From Planctomycetaceae bacterium (lineage in GTDB: Bacteria; Planctomycetota; Planctomycetia; Pirellulales; Pirellulaceae), in assembly GCA_005798335.1 (NCBI GenBank), contig SYJV01000182.1, positions 1 to 40,014 of the forward strand: a DNA stretch of 40,014 nucleotides. The letters run 5' to 3'. This document shows, in pieces, positions 32,046 to 40,014 of this stretch (position 1 is the first letter of the stretch; every line of letters starts with the position of its first letter). The notes beneath the pieces were generated by a model. It searched no databases. It was not told the origin of the DNA and saw only the letters and a program-made list of their open reading frames with translations. A program made the position numbers and the translations under genes.

Positions 32046-35000
32046 ATGATTGATCTTCGCAATATTGCTCGGCATTTGCATTTGCCCGCGGAACAGCTAC
32101 GAGTCGCAGCAGATTTGCTCTTGCAAGGTTACCAGCCGGCATTCATTACACGGTATCGCGCCGACGAAACCGGTTCGCTTCCCGATAGCGTGATTTGGCC
32201 GTTGAAGTTGGCTATCGAACGCCAGCAAAGATTGGATGCGTACAAGCACAAAGCAATCGCGCAAATGGGTGAAGGGGTCGAGCTGGACGATCCTTGTCAA
32301 GGACAGCTTGAGCAAGCTCAGTCGGAAGTGGAAATCGAGTCCGTCCTGCGAGCGTTTCGAGTGCGCAAGCAAACTCGGACCAATCCCGACAAGGGCCAAG
32401 ATGTGTCGCATCTTCTGGAAAAAATGATTGCGCACAGCGGAGACTCCACGTCGGATGTTTCAGCGTGGGTCGCCTCGCAACTATCCGTGGATGCTCATCA
32501 GGCCGACCAGCTCCTGCAACAGTGTTCCCGGTTGGTCGGAAATCTAATTGCAAGCGATGCTCGATTGGCAGAACGCATGCGCCGTGCCATCCAATCGAAG
32601 GCTTCGTTGCACGTGGAGTTGCTGACTGATCAACATGCCGACGAACAAACCGCGCCAGCCAAACTTGCCAAAGGAAATGTTGGCAAGAAAGTTGTTCGAG
32701 ATGACTCAGCCAAGACCAAGCAAGCGAGCGCCAAACAGCCTGCGAGCATCAGTGATGGGCAACCGATGCCATTAACTCCTGCCGACGCCACGACGGTGCC
32801 CGCCGGTGAACATTCAAGCGACGATCCCACGATCTCGCATGTTGTACCCAGCATCATTGATGACTCATCCGTTCAAGCAGATCCGATTCCGTCCCCGGGC
32901 GTCGAATCGGATCACGATGTGCACACCGGCGATTACCAAGAGCATGAGCTGGAGTCGGACGCAATCGGAGATTCCGAACACGCTCTGGACGACTACGATG
33001 CCAGTCACGAAGAGTCGGAATCTGTCCCAACTCAGGCTGAGATTTCTAGCTTGGAAACTGCTCCGGCCGCTGCGGAGGGCAAACCCGAAAAGGGCAAGAA
33101 AAGGGTCACGCCCATCATCTCGAAGAAGCCATTTGAAAAGATGACGCCACGACAGCGGCGACGGAGATGGCTGGTTTCGGTGCTGCAACCGTTTCGTGGA
33201 CTCAATAGGCCGCTATCGAAACTCACCGCTTATCAACTGTTGATGATCGGTCGCGGTCAGCGCAGCCAGTTGGCCAAGATCAAGCTGAATTATTCGGTCG
33301 ATGCATTGGTCGGCATGGCTCGCGATATTTTTGTTGCGCCCCGTCATCCATTGGCAGGTTGGTTCACACGAGCGGCTGAAGAAGGAGTGCAACGATCATT
33401 GCTCGCCAAACTGGAACACGATGCCCTGATGGAGTTGGAAGAGCAAGCTCAGCAGCGATTGCTGGAGCGCGCGGTCGATCAACTGCGAACTGCATTATTT
33501 CAAAAGCCGGTGCGCGGACACTGTATCCTGGCGATTGATACCGTGGGTCCCAAATTGGCCGCCGTGGCAGTCGTGGATTATCGCGGTCGAGTGCTCCATG
33601 CCGATGAAGTCATTTGCAGCGGCCAAGCTTCGAACGTCGGACAGAACGTCATACGATTGGGAGAGTTGATCCACCGATTTAAAGTCACCACGATCGTCTT
33701 GTCGAACGGACCCGCTCGCCGATTCCTGGTGCATACGATTGCGGAACTGATGAAGCAAAGCGCCTCGAGCAATCTACGCTGGAGCATGGTGGATCGCGGC
33801 GGTGCCGAGGCTTATGCGTCCAGCAGAATTGGCAACGAGGAATTGCCCGAACACAATCGCCGAGTCCGCGCCGCAGCCTGGATTGCTCGACGGTTGCAAG
33901 ATCCGCTGCGCGAAATGCTGAAGATCGAACCCAATCGTCTGCGATTAGGGAGCTTTCAACGTGAATTGCCGCAAGACATTCTGCAGCGATTGGTCCATGA
34001 AACACTGATGGATTGTGTCGCTGCGTTGGGAGTCGACGTGCGACGCGCCAGCGCGACAGAATTGTCAAACGTACCCGGGATTGCGTCGGCTCACGCGATA
34101 CAAATCGCCAAACTGGTCGATCAGGGCAAGATAACTTCGCGCGTTGAATTGCTGAAATTGATGGAAAGCTGGCCAGAGCTGTCGTCTAGGCAGGCGATCG
34201 GCTTGCTACGTGTGTACGGCAGCAACGAGACGTTAGACGGTACTCTGATTCATCCCGACGACTATCGATTGGCTCATAAACTGATTCAGGCTACGGATCT
34301 GCAACAACCACCAGCCGCACCGGAAGGCTGGGTCGCTCCCGAGTTAAAACTCGCCATCGACGCTGCTGCACGGGAATCTGGCGCGGCAAGCGGAACCGCG
34401 AACGATACCTCGGCTGATTCATTGGCAGCTACGCAGACGCCTGCAACAGCAGCTCCAATTGCTGAAGTGTCCGCGGAGAACGTGCCAACGGTCGACGAGG
34501 AAGCTGCGACAGCGACGGAATTCGAATCCCAATCCGCTTCGGCATTGTCAGCGGATGCGCAATCGAACGCCGAAGCTGATGCGGCCCACCAACCTGGATC
34601 GTTCGACGCCAATAATGAATCCACCAGCGCGCCCGAGCCTCAGCGATTTGAACCGACATCGTGCGCTCCAGAATACCCTGAAATTGCTGCTGTTTCTGCG
34701 GATACAAAGCCAGTGATCGACGTCGAGAAGATCGCTCGCGGATGGCAGGTCGGGCGGGCGAAACTACAAGGAGTTGCCAACTGCATCAAGAATCCCTTTG
34801 AGGACGTGCGAATGCACCACGATTGGGTACCGATGCAAACCGAGATTCCAACTTTAGAAAATCTCAAACCAGGTATGACGGTTTGGGCGGTTGTCGTTGG
34901 CGTCGCCGACTTTGGCGCGTTTGTTGAACTCGGTCCCGAATGCAGCGGATTGATTCACGTCAGCCGGCTGTCGTCACAATTTGTCGAAGATCCGCATCAG

Positions 35001-35561
35001 TGTGTCCAAGTTGGCGACCTTATTCAAACGTGGGTGATTTCCATCGACACGCAAAAGAAACGAGTTGGCTTGACCGCACTTTCTCCGCGCGAACAAGCAG
35101 AAATGGCTCGCCAAGACGAAGCGCGGCGCGAACAGCAACAACGCGAACAACAACAACGCCATCGCGACCAACCTGCTCAATCTGGCCAACGCAGATTCGA
35201 TAACAAGCGCGCCGATCGGGGCCAGTCCGAACCGGCAGGTGATCGTAAATCGCGTGTGACCGGTAATCAGCGAGCTGGACAAGGAGGCGGGAGAAGACCG
35301 CAGCGCGATAGTGATCGCAAGGGATCGATGGCTTCCGGTGCCGAAGGTTCTAACAAACCCGTGGTCGTCAAGAGCAAGCAACCCGCCAAGCCCATCACCG
35401 ACGCGATGCAAAAGGGCAAGGAACCGCTGCGCTCGTTCTCCGACTTGTTGCAATTCTACGAATTGCAAAAAACAGAGGACCCCAAAACTCTACCGCCACC
35501 TCCAGCACCGATTGAAGTGGTTCCACCGACCGAAGAGTCGGCTCCTCCGACCGAGCAGTAA
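32046..35561 (+). CDS. Enlarged Tex-like S1 RNA-binding protein
   Basis: A 1171-residue protein, about 400 longer than usual Tex (about 770). Order: Tex N-terminal helices (1-200); acidic Asp/Glu/Ser/His-rich insert (about 205-350); basic bridge MTPRQRRRRW; Tex core; YqgF-like RNase-H fold from about 492 (CILAIDTVGPKLAAV); helix-hairpin-helix at about 673-700 (NVPGIASAHAIQIAKL); Ala/Glu/Ser-rich linker (about 770-905); S1 domain at 939-1012 (LKPGMTVWAVVVGVADFGAFVEL); and a Gln/Arg/Gly-rich tail to 1171. Tex proteins bind RNA and affect transcription and stress tolerance. The YqgF acidic residues appear reduced, so nuclease function is doubtful. The start at ATG 32046 has AGGG unusually close (1-2 nt). 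It ends 48 bp before the S41 peptidase gene. Confidence 0.88.
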   Translation: MIDLRNIARHLHLPAEQLRVAADLLLQGYQPAFITRYRADETGSLPDSVIWPLKLAIERQQRLDAYKHKAIAQMGEGVELDDPCQGQLEQAQSEVEIESVLRAFRVRKQTRTNPDKGQDVSHLLEKMIAHSGDSTSDVSAWVASQLSVDAHQADQLLQQCSRLVGNLIASDARLAERMRRAIQSKASLHVELLTDQHADEQTAPAKLAKGNVGKKVVRDDSAKTKQASAKQPASISDGQPMPLTPADATTVPAGEHSSDDPTISHVVPSIIDDSSVQADPIPSPGVESDHDVHTGDYQEHELESDAIGDSEHALDDYDASHEESESVPTQAEISSLETAPAAAEGKPEKGKKRVTPIISKKPFEKMTPRQRRRRWLVSVLQPFRGLNRPLSKLTAYQLLMIGRGQRSQLAKIKLNYSVDALVGMARDIFVAPRHPLAGWFTRAAEEGVQRSLLAKLEHDALMELEEQAQQRLLERAVDQLRTALFQKPVRGHCILAIDTVGPKLAAVAVVDYRGRVLHADEVICSGQASNVGQNVIRLGELIHRFKVTTIVLSNGPARRFLVHTIAELMKQSASSNLRWSMVDRGGAEAYASSRIGNEELPEHNRRVRAAAWIARRLQDPLREMLKIEPNRLRLGSFQRELPQDILQRLVHETLMDCVAALGVDVRRASATELSNVPGIASAHAIQIAKLVDQGKITSRVELLKLMESWPELSSRQAIGLLRVYGSNETLDGTLIHPDDYRLAHKLIQATDLQQPPAAPEGWVAPELKLAIDAAARESGAASGTANDTSADSLAATQTPATAAPIAEVSAENVPTVDEEAATATEFESQSASALSADAQSNAEADAAHQPGSFDANNESTSAPEPQRFEPTSCAPEYPEIAAVSADTKPVIDVEKIARGWQVGRAKLQGVANCIKNPFEDVRMHHDWVPMQTEIPTLENLKPGMTVWAVVVGVADFGAFVELGPECSGLIHVSRLSSQFVEDPHQCVQVGDLIQTWVISIDTQKKRVGLTALSPREQAEMARQDEARREQQQREQQQRHRDQPAQSGQRRFDNKRADRGQSEPAGDRKSRVTGNQRAGQGGGRRPQRDSDRKGSMASGAEGSNKPVVVKSKQPAKPITDAMQKGKEPLRSFSDLLQFYELQKTEDPKTLPPPPAPIEVVPPTEESAPPTEQ

Positions 35562-35595
35562 CGCCAGCAATACAGCAAATCGCCAGTAACATGTC

Positions 35596-35602
35596 GAGGG
35601 AG
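35596..35602 (+). promoter_or_regulatory. Ribosome-binding site fixing the TTG start of the S41 peptidase
   Basis: GAGGGAG, then 7 nt, then TTG at 35610. No ATG or GTG lies at a good distance. Confidence 0.75.
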
Positions 35603-35609
35603 ATTTCGA

Positions 35610-36896
35610 TTGCCCGTTCGCAATATTCAGATACTGGTTATCACCTTCGTGGTGTGCTTGGCATGTTATTTAGAGGCCCGCCGTCTCAAGTATGCGGGTC
35701 GGATTGCCAAGGCCATGCGAGTGGTCGAAAACTACTATGTCGAACCCGTGAAAGGAAACGACCTTTTCTTGGGCGCCATGGACGGGATCATTGACAAACT
35801 GGATTCGTATTCTGAGTTTATCCCGCCGCGCGAATACCAACAATTTCAGTCGTATATCGAACAACAATTCGGCGGCGTTGGCATCTTGATCGAAGGGCCA
35901 CCGACCACCGAGCGATTGACCGTGATCGCTCCCTTGCCGGGGACACCGGCCTACGAAGCGGGGTTGCAGCCCGGAGACGTGATTCTGTCCATTGACGAAA
36001 AGTCAACAGTTGGCCTCAAAGCAGATGACGCAACTCAATTGATGCGCGGTGTCGTCGGTACCTCGGTGAAGTTGTCGATTAGGCGAGACGGACAAAGCCA
36101 TCCGCATGAGGTCGAATTGACGCGCGCCGACATCCAAGTAGATTCCGTCTTTGGCGATCGCATTCAAGCGGACTCCACGTGGAACTTTCTGCTGGAAGAA
36201 GATCCACGCATCGCCTACATTCGCATCAATGTATTCGGCGAGCGCACGGTCGAGGAATTCCAGAAAGCAACACGCAACATCAAAGCCAGTGCCCAAGCGC
36301 TGGTAATCGATTTGCGTTTTAATCCCGGCGGAATTGTCTCTGCGGCAGTGGAAATTTGCGATATGCTGCTGGAATCGGGGCGCATCGTTTCGACTAGGGG
36401 CCGCGACACGCATTTCAATTCGCAGCATGACGCACGACCGGGCGTGGATCTGCCGGTAAGTTTGCCAGTTGTCGTGATGATCAACGAACAGTCGGCCAGT
36501 TCCAGCGAGATCGTCGCAGCCTGTCTGCAAGATTCTGGGCGAGCAAAAATTGCCGGTGATCGCAGCTTTGGCAAAGGGACTGTTCAGCAGGTCTTTGAAC
36601 TCGACGGTCAAGCGGCGATCAAGTTCACTACCGCGCGCTATTATCGACCCAGCGGCGCGAATATTCATCGCACCGAATCCTTGCGCATCGAAGACGCCTG
36701 GGGTGTCTTGCCGGACAAGGAATTGGAATTGAAACTGAACGAACGCCAGCAAGTCAATCTGTACCGACGTTGGCAATTTCGTGGCGATCCACGCAAGGTG
36801 GCCGCATCAGAGCGTCCACCCAGTCCAGAATGCTCCGGAGACCCTCAATTGCGACTGGTGCTCGCATCGATTCGGAAACAACTGGGAAACCAGTAA
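35610..36896 (+). CDS. C-terminal processing peptidase (S41 family, PDZ domain)
   Basis: A 428-residue membrane-anchored serine peptidase. A hydrophobic anchor spans about residues 7-21. The N-terminal helical region is VVENYYVEPVKGN (38-50). The PDZ domain is about 85-165 (FGGVGILIEG..PGTPAYEAGLQPGDVI). The S41 core has VIDLRFNPGG (232-241), the catalytic Ser297 in EQSASSSEIV and Lys322 in FGKGTVQ. The Ser-Lys dyad is intact. The family trims C termini of exported proteins, working in the periplasm. Length matches CtpA (about 400-430). TTG start supported by GAGGGAG. The gene likely shares a transcript with the Tex-like gene 48 bp upstream. A repeat copy follows 12 bp later. Confidence 0.95.
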   Translation: MPVRNIQILVITFVVCLACYLEARRLKYAGRIAKAMRVVENYYVEPVKGNDLFLGAMDGIIDKLDSYSEFIPPREYQQFQSYIEQQFGGVGILIEGPPTTERLTVIAPLPGTPAYEAGLQPGDVILSIDEKSTVGLKADDATQLMRGVVGTSVKLSIRRDGQSHPHEVELTRADIQVDSVFGDRIQADSTWNFLLEEDPRIAYIRINVFGERTVEEFQKATRNIKASAQALVIDLRFNPGGIVSAAVEICDMLLESGRIVSTRGRDTHFNSQHDARPGVDLPVSLPVVVMINEQSASSSEIVAACLQDSGRAKIAGDRSFGKGTVQQVFELDGQAAIKFTTARYYRPSGANIHRTESLRIEDAWGVLPDKELELKLNERQQVNLYRRWQFRGDPRKVAASERPPSPECSGDPQLRLVLASIRKQLGNQ

Positions 36897-36907
36897 TCGC
36901 GAGTCGA

Positions 36908-36983
36908 AAATACAAGCCCGACGCGCAAGCGAGCGCATCTATGCCAGAATTGACGCACTCGCTTGCGCGTCGGGCTTGTATTT
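36908..36983. repeat. Dispersed palindromic repeat, copy 4 (best arms)
   Basis: The left arm AAATACAAGCCCGACGCGC..GAG (36908-36933) is a perfect inverted match of the right arm CTCGCTTGCG..GGGCTTGTATTT (36958-36983); the loop contains GCCAGAATTGAC. It lies between the convergent S41 and small-protein genes, 12 and 8 bp from their stops. Confidence 0.92.
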
Positions 36984-36990
36984 GCTAAGG

Positions 36991-37248
36991 CTAAAACATC
37001 TCTTGTAGCAGTTTGGCGACGATCTCCGGTTTGTCGTTGCTTCGCAAGTTGGCGATTTGATCCGGAGCGACTCCCAGTTTTTCAAGGTTCTTTGCCAATG
37101 CTTCCCAAATTTTTTCCCGTTTCTTACCTTCTGTAAGATACAGTTCGGTGACCTGTTCTTGGGCGTGCTGCAACGCAATGTTGTCGCGGTTCTCATAGAA
37201 TCGTTTGATGACGTTCTGCTGATACCGGGTGTAATTTTCCTTTGCCAT
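36991..37248 (-). CDS. Small conserved-looking helical protein
   Basis: An 85-residue, probably cytoplasmic, charged and mostly helical protein beginning MAKENYTRYQQNVIKRFYENRD and ending in LRSNDKPEIVAKLLQEMF. The composition resembles a genuine small soluble protein, with an even distribution of Lys/Glu and no membrane segment. The pattern NIALQHAQEQVTELYLTEGKKR looks like a regular amphipathic helix. ATG at 37248, weak AGAG upstream. The gene converges on the S41 peptidase gene across a dispersed repeat copy. I do not recognise a named family; function unknown. Confidence 0.7.
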   Translation of the reverse strand: MAKENYTRYQQNVIKRFYENRDNIALQHAQEQVTELYLTEGKKREKIWEALAKNLEKLGVAPDQIANLRSNDKPEIVAKLLQEMF

Positions 37249-37477
37249 TTTCGGTAATCTCTATCAATCCCATCGTGTGGCGCGCGTAAGTTACTATCGT
37301 GCGGAACCGCAACGAACATTCTCGGCTGTTTGACCGAATCTCTCCATACCAATTCTATGCCCCCGCAAACTCCTTTGCCAGCAACGCTTGCATTCGCGCG
37401 GGCAGGGATTTATGTTGGCAGCCAATTCATCGTATCTGCCGGACTGATCAAACCCATCCTTTACATTGGAACGCACC

Positions 37478-39535
37478 ATGTCAAGTTGGTTTCGAATAAT
37501 TGGAATTGTCTGGGTTTACTTGCTGATTGTTTGCCCTCAAGCGGCGCGCGCGGATGGACCGGCCGATAATATTCCTGCCAATGTCCGACCGATTCCTCCT
37601 CAAGGCATCGAGATTCCCCCAGGTGTGCGCGACGAGTTGCTAGAGCGCTGTGCGAAGCTGCGCGCTGCGGTCGCGGGCAGCGAAGGACAAGGTGGCCGCG
37701 GGCGCCCGGACGTATTAGTCTTTGCCCGAGCGGTCGAATTAGCGGTTGAACAAGGCATGTTCTACTCCGACAAGGAATTTGACCAAGCCCGAGAGGTATT
37801 GGCGGAAGGAGAAAAGCGTCTCCTCATTCGATTTGGTGATCGCGTCCGCGACCGCCGAGGCGCTGCGAACGAGGGTGCCGAGACCAACGACCACCCGCGG
37901 TTGACGGTAAGTGGTTTCCGCTCCAAAATCGACGATTCCATTCAGCCGTATGGACTGGTGATTCCAGCTAACTGGCGTCCCAATTCGCGCCGTCCGATGC
38001 GATTGGATATCTGGTTGCACGGACGCGGCGAACGGACCAGCGAAGCTGCATTTCTCTATCAAAGACTACAGCAACCCGGTGAATTTACTCCACCGGACAC
38101 GTTTGTATTGCATCCCTACGGTCGTTATTGCAATGCGTTTAAGTTCGCCGGCGAAATCGATGTACTGGAGGCGTTGGAGCACGTAAAGAACATTTATCCA
38201 ATCGATGAGAATCAGATCAACATTCGCGGATTCTCGATGGGAGGTGCTGGATGTTGGCAAATGGCAGTGCATTATCCGAATCTCTGGTGCGCGGCCAATC
38301 CAGGGGCCGGTTTCAGTGAGACGCTTGAGTTTTTGAAAGTGTTTCAGAAAGAAGACTTCACCCCAACAGCATTTCAGCGGCGATTGCTCCATTGGTACGA
38401 TTGCCCGGATTGGTCGAACAACTTGCGTTACCTTCCCACGGTTGCCTACAGCGGCGAGATCGACTCGCAAAAGCAAGCCGCTGACGTAATGGAATCCGCC
38501 ATGGCCAGTCGCGGTATGAAGTTATTGCATTTAATCGGCCCAGGTACTGGCCATAAGATTCACACCGATTCGAAAGTGGAAATTGAACGAAACCTTGCCG
38601 ACTGGTCCAAGGCTGGTCGCGAAATTGTGCCGCGAAAAATTGACTTGACGACTTACACGCTGCGTTACAACCAACGCGGTTGGTTGAGCTTGCAGGGTCT
38701 GGGCGAACATTGGCAAGAAGCGCGAGTCGAAGCGGAATTGAATGCGCCAGGCAGCATCGTTTTGAGCACGAAAAACGTGACGCGATTGGACATCCAGTTT
38801 TTGGCCAAGCAATGGCCTTTTGATGCTGCTTCGTCAGTACAAGTCGTGATTGATGGTCAGAACTTGGCCGGACCAGCCATCGACGCCACTGCGGCTTGGA
38901 AAGTTCAACTCGAAAAAACGGCTGGACAATGGCGTCTTGAACCGCAAAATACGTCGGTCAATCGCCGGGTCTCGCTCGCGAAACGACCGGGCATGCAAGG
39001 TCCGATCGATGACGCGTTTATGGATAGTTTTGTTTTCGTGCGTCCATCGGGCAAGTGCGCCAATCCCACCGTCCAGACCTGGGTAGATTCCGAGTTTGAA
39101 CGTGCCAAACGCGAGTGGCGAAGACAATTTCGCGGTGATATTCAAGAGCGCAGCGATGATGCGCTCACGGGCGAGGACTACACTTCGAAAAACTTAGTCT
39201 TGTTCGGCGATGTGACCAGCAATCGCGTGATCTCGCGCATCGCCAAGCGACTGCCGATTCAATGGACCCAGACTGAGATTCGCGTAGGCGAGCAGTCATA
39301 TCCGGCCGCGAATCATGCGCTGGTAATGGTCTATCCGAATCCACTAAATCCAAAGCGCTACATCGTGATCAATAGCGGATTTACGTATCGTGAGTTCGCT
39401 TACCTGAACAACGCGCGGCAGATTCCCATGCTTCCCGACTGGGCAGTCGTCGATATCTCCAGCGGTGCAAACACGCAAATGCCAGGCAAAATTGCCGCCG
39501 CCGATTTTTTCAACGAATTATGGCAATTGAAATAG
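37478..39535 (+). CDS. Exported alpha/beta hydrolase (esterase/PHB-depolymerase-like)
   Basis: A 685-residue protein. The ATG at 37478 gives a signal peptide MSSWFRIIGIVWVYLLIVC..ARADG; a TTG at 37466 would add 4 residues and is less likely. After an N-terminal helical region (about 30-150) comes an alpha/beta hydrolase: LDIWLHGRGERTSE, the nucleophile GFSMGGAG with Ser253, Asp329 in SGEIDSQ and His359 in GTGHKIH. The triad order is normal and matches prolyl-oligopeptidase/PHB-depolymerase-like esterases. The C-terminal half (about 385-685) has a beta-rich segment with no recognised domain. It is exported, with carbohydrate-ester or peptide substrates possible; not determinable here. It lies alone, with a 229-bp spacer to the divergent small gene before it. 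Confidence 0.78.
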   Translation: MSSWFRIIGIVWVYLLIVCPQAARADGPADNIPANVRPIPPQGIEIPPGVRDELLERCAKLRAAVAGSEGQGGRGRPDVLVFARAVELAVEQGMFYSDKEFDQAREVLAEGEKRLLIRFGDRVRDRRGAANEGAETNDHPRLTVSGFRSKIDDSIQPYGLVIPANWRPNSRRPMRLDIWLHGRGERTSEAAFLYQRLQQPGEFTPPDTFVLHPYGRYCNAFKFAGEIDVLEALEHVKNIYPIDENQINIRGFSMGGAGCWQMAVHYPNLWCAANPGAGFSETLEFLKVFQKEDFTPTAFQRRLLHWYDCPDWSNNLRYLPTVAYSGEIDSQKQAADVMESAMASRGMKLLHLIGPGTGHKIHTDSKVEIERNLADWSKAGREIVPRKIDLTTYTLRYNQRGWLSLQGLGEHWQEARVEAELNAPGSIVLSTKNVTRLDIQFLAKQWPFDAASSVQVVIDGQNLAGPAIDATAAWKVQLEKTAGQWRLEPQNTSVNRRVSLAKRPGMQGPIDDAFMDSFVFVRPSGKCANPTVQTWVDSEFERAKREWRRQFRGDIQERSDDALTGEDYTSKNLVLFGDVTSNRVISRIAKRLPIQWTQTEIRVGEQSYPAANHALVMVYPNPLNPKRYIVINSGFTYREFAYLNNARQIPMLPDWAVVDISSGANTQMPGKIAAADFFNELWQLK

Positions 39536-39563
39536 TTGCTGCCGACTCGCTGGCGAACAACCG

Positions 39564-39923
39564 ATGACGAATCGCTTGATACTGGATGAAACGATCGAGA
39601 TTGACCCGAAGGTCGACTTCGCTTGCAAGATGCTGCTGGGCAACGAACAGTACACTCACCTCACCGTTCACTTTCTGAACGCTATCCTCAAGCCACGTAT
39701 TCGGATCAAGTCTGCAGTCATCAAGAACCCAATTTCTGACAAAGAATTCGAAGACGACAAATTTTCTGTCTTCGATGTGCTGGCGACCGATGAGAACGGT
39801 TGGATTTACGACATCGAAATCCAGCGATTCCTGCAAACACATCTGGCTCAGCGAGTAACCTATTATGGCTCGTTTGTCTTGCTTCTTTTGGAAGTGGAAT
39901 TTCTGGAATTTGGGTTAACATAA
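39564..39923 (+). pseudogene. Truncated Rpn/PD-(D/E)XK nuclease family gene
   Basis: The first ~103 residues match the start of the Rpn family (transposon-associated PD-(D/E)XK nucleases, also called PDDEXK family transposases). Seen are DPKVDFACKMLLGNE, LTVHFLNAILKP, ISDKEFEDDKFSVFDVLATDE and the catalytic-type strand IYDIEIQRFLQ. Full-length relatives are about 250-320 aa. After TYYGS (near 39870) the sequence leaves the family and stops at 39923 with an unrelated tail, 22 bp before an IS transposase start. The likely cause is insertion of the IS at about 39870. The remaining 3' part would be beyond the window, if it exists. Confidence 0.75.
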
Positions 39924-39944
39924 TCCACTTTCCGGAGGTGTTCC

Positions 39945-40014
39945 ATGTCTAAGAATCGAAGAAGTTTTACGGCACTACAGAAGGCTGACATCGTTCGTCG
40001 GCATTTGAAAGACA
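39945..40014 (+). CDS. IS transposase/OrfA, N-terminal fragment (cut by window edge)
   Basis: An open frame starts at the ATG at 39945 behind GGAGG (39934-39938, 6-nt spacer) and runs off the window with 23 residues, beginning MSKNRRSFTALQKADIVRRH. This resembles the N terminus of helix-turn-helix first ORFs of IS3/IS66-like elements in planctomycetes; the exact IS family is not certain. It lies directly after the break in the Rpn-like gene, so the left IS end is probably between about 39870 and 39930. Confidence 0.7.
   Translation, partial: MSKNRRSFTALQKADIVRRHLKD

Noticed and set aside
36770-36988. Open frames with peptides such as SLARRAC over the repeats (also near 25245-25487 and 6169-6672)
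   Set aside because: The peptides come from translating the palindromic repeat; they are not genes. They did help to identify the repeat-derived peptide in the cyclase.
37330-37569. Upstream open frame before the exported hydrolase
   Set aside because: It overlaps the signal-peptide region of the real gene in another frame and has no ribosome-binding site.

Overview
The window looks like a chromosomal segment of a planctomycete, probably of the Pirellulaceae type. This is inferred from gene content: an operon pairing a cytochrome-type DUF1549/DUF1553 protein (PSCyt1/PSD1) with a DUF1501 protein, two further Tat-exported DUF1501 proteins, many secreted hydrolases, a ThuA-type protein, and small conserved genes scattered among short operons. 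No rRNA, tRNA or CRISPR array was found. Most of the window is ordinary chromosome; mobile DNA appears only at the right edge.

Layout. 1-1311: STAS antagonist plus HATPase anti-sigma-type kinase. 1646-5986: small lipoprotein with a strong terminator, rhamnulokinase, secreted alpha/beta hydrolase, secreted HExxH peptidase. 6241-8489: metK, and divergently two TatA/B-type translocase genes behind a good sigma70-like promoter. 8651-13481: di-haem-motif DUF1549/1553 protein, DUF1501 protein and Fe-type alcohol dehydrogenase, closely spaced on one strand. 13523-15908 (minus): thioredoxin-like protein overlapping an RsmC-like methyltransferase, then thymidylate kinase. 15985-20816: class II terpene (squalene-hopene type) cyclase, a DUF116-polyprenyl synthase fusion, and a chorismate-lyase-like protein. 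20875-26914: two paralogous DUF1501 genes bracketing a sialidase-like gene, rplU and a lipoprotein. 27198-31688: isochorismatase/ThuA fusion, TPR protein, DJ-1/PfpI protein, beta-CASP metallo-beta-lactamase nuclease and a small hypothetical. 32046-39535: an enlarged Tex-like RNA-binding protein, S41 peptidase, small conserved protein and a secreted esterase-like protein. 39564-40014: an Rpn-type nuclease gene broken just before the start of an IS transposase gene that runs off the window.

Most interesting: (1) the 16-20.8 kb cluster has the three activities needed to make a polyprenyl chain, an aromatic head (4-hydroxybenzoate) and a class II cyclisation, with the prenyl synthase fused to a cysteine-rich DUF116 domain. 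A cyclised terpenoid or meroterpenoid product is an inference. (2) A dispersed palindromic repeat of about 70-80 bp occurs in intergenic spacers at 6145, 25367 and 36908, is cut by the left window edge, and has a degenerate copy inside the cyclase reading frame at 16965-17020. (3) Six exact 23-bp tandem units run into the 3' end of rplU and supply its stop codon. (4) The Tex-like protein carries long low-complexity insertions and is preceded by a strong promoter and a T-rich 12-bp direct repeat in its leader.

Start codons were chosen by ribosome-binding sites, so several genes (metK, DUF116-prenyl synthase, one DUF1501 gene, S41 peptidase) use GTG or TTG. All functional calls rest on motifs read by eye; no database search was run.
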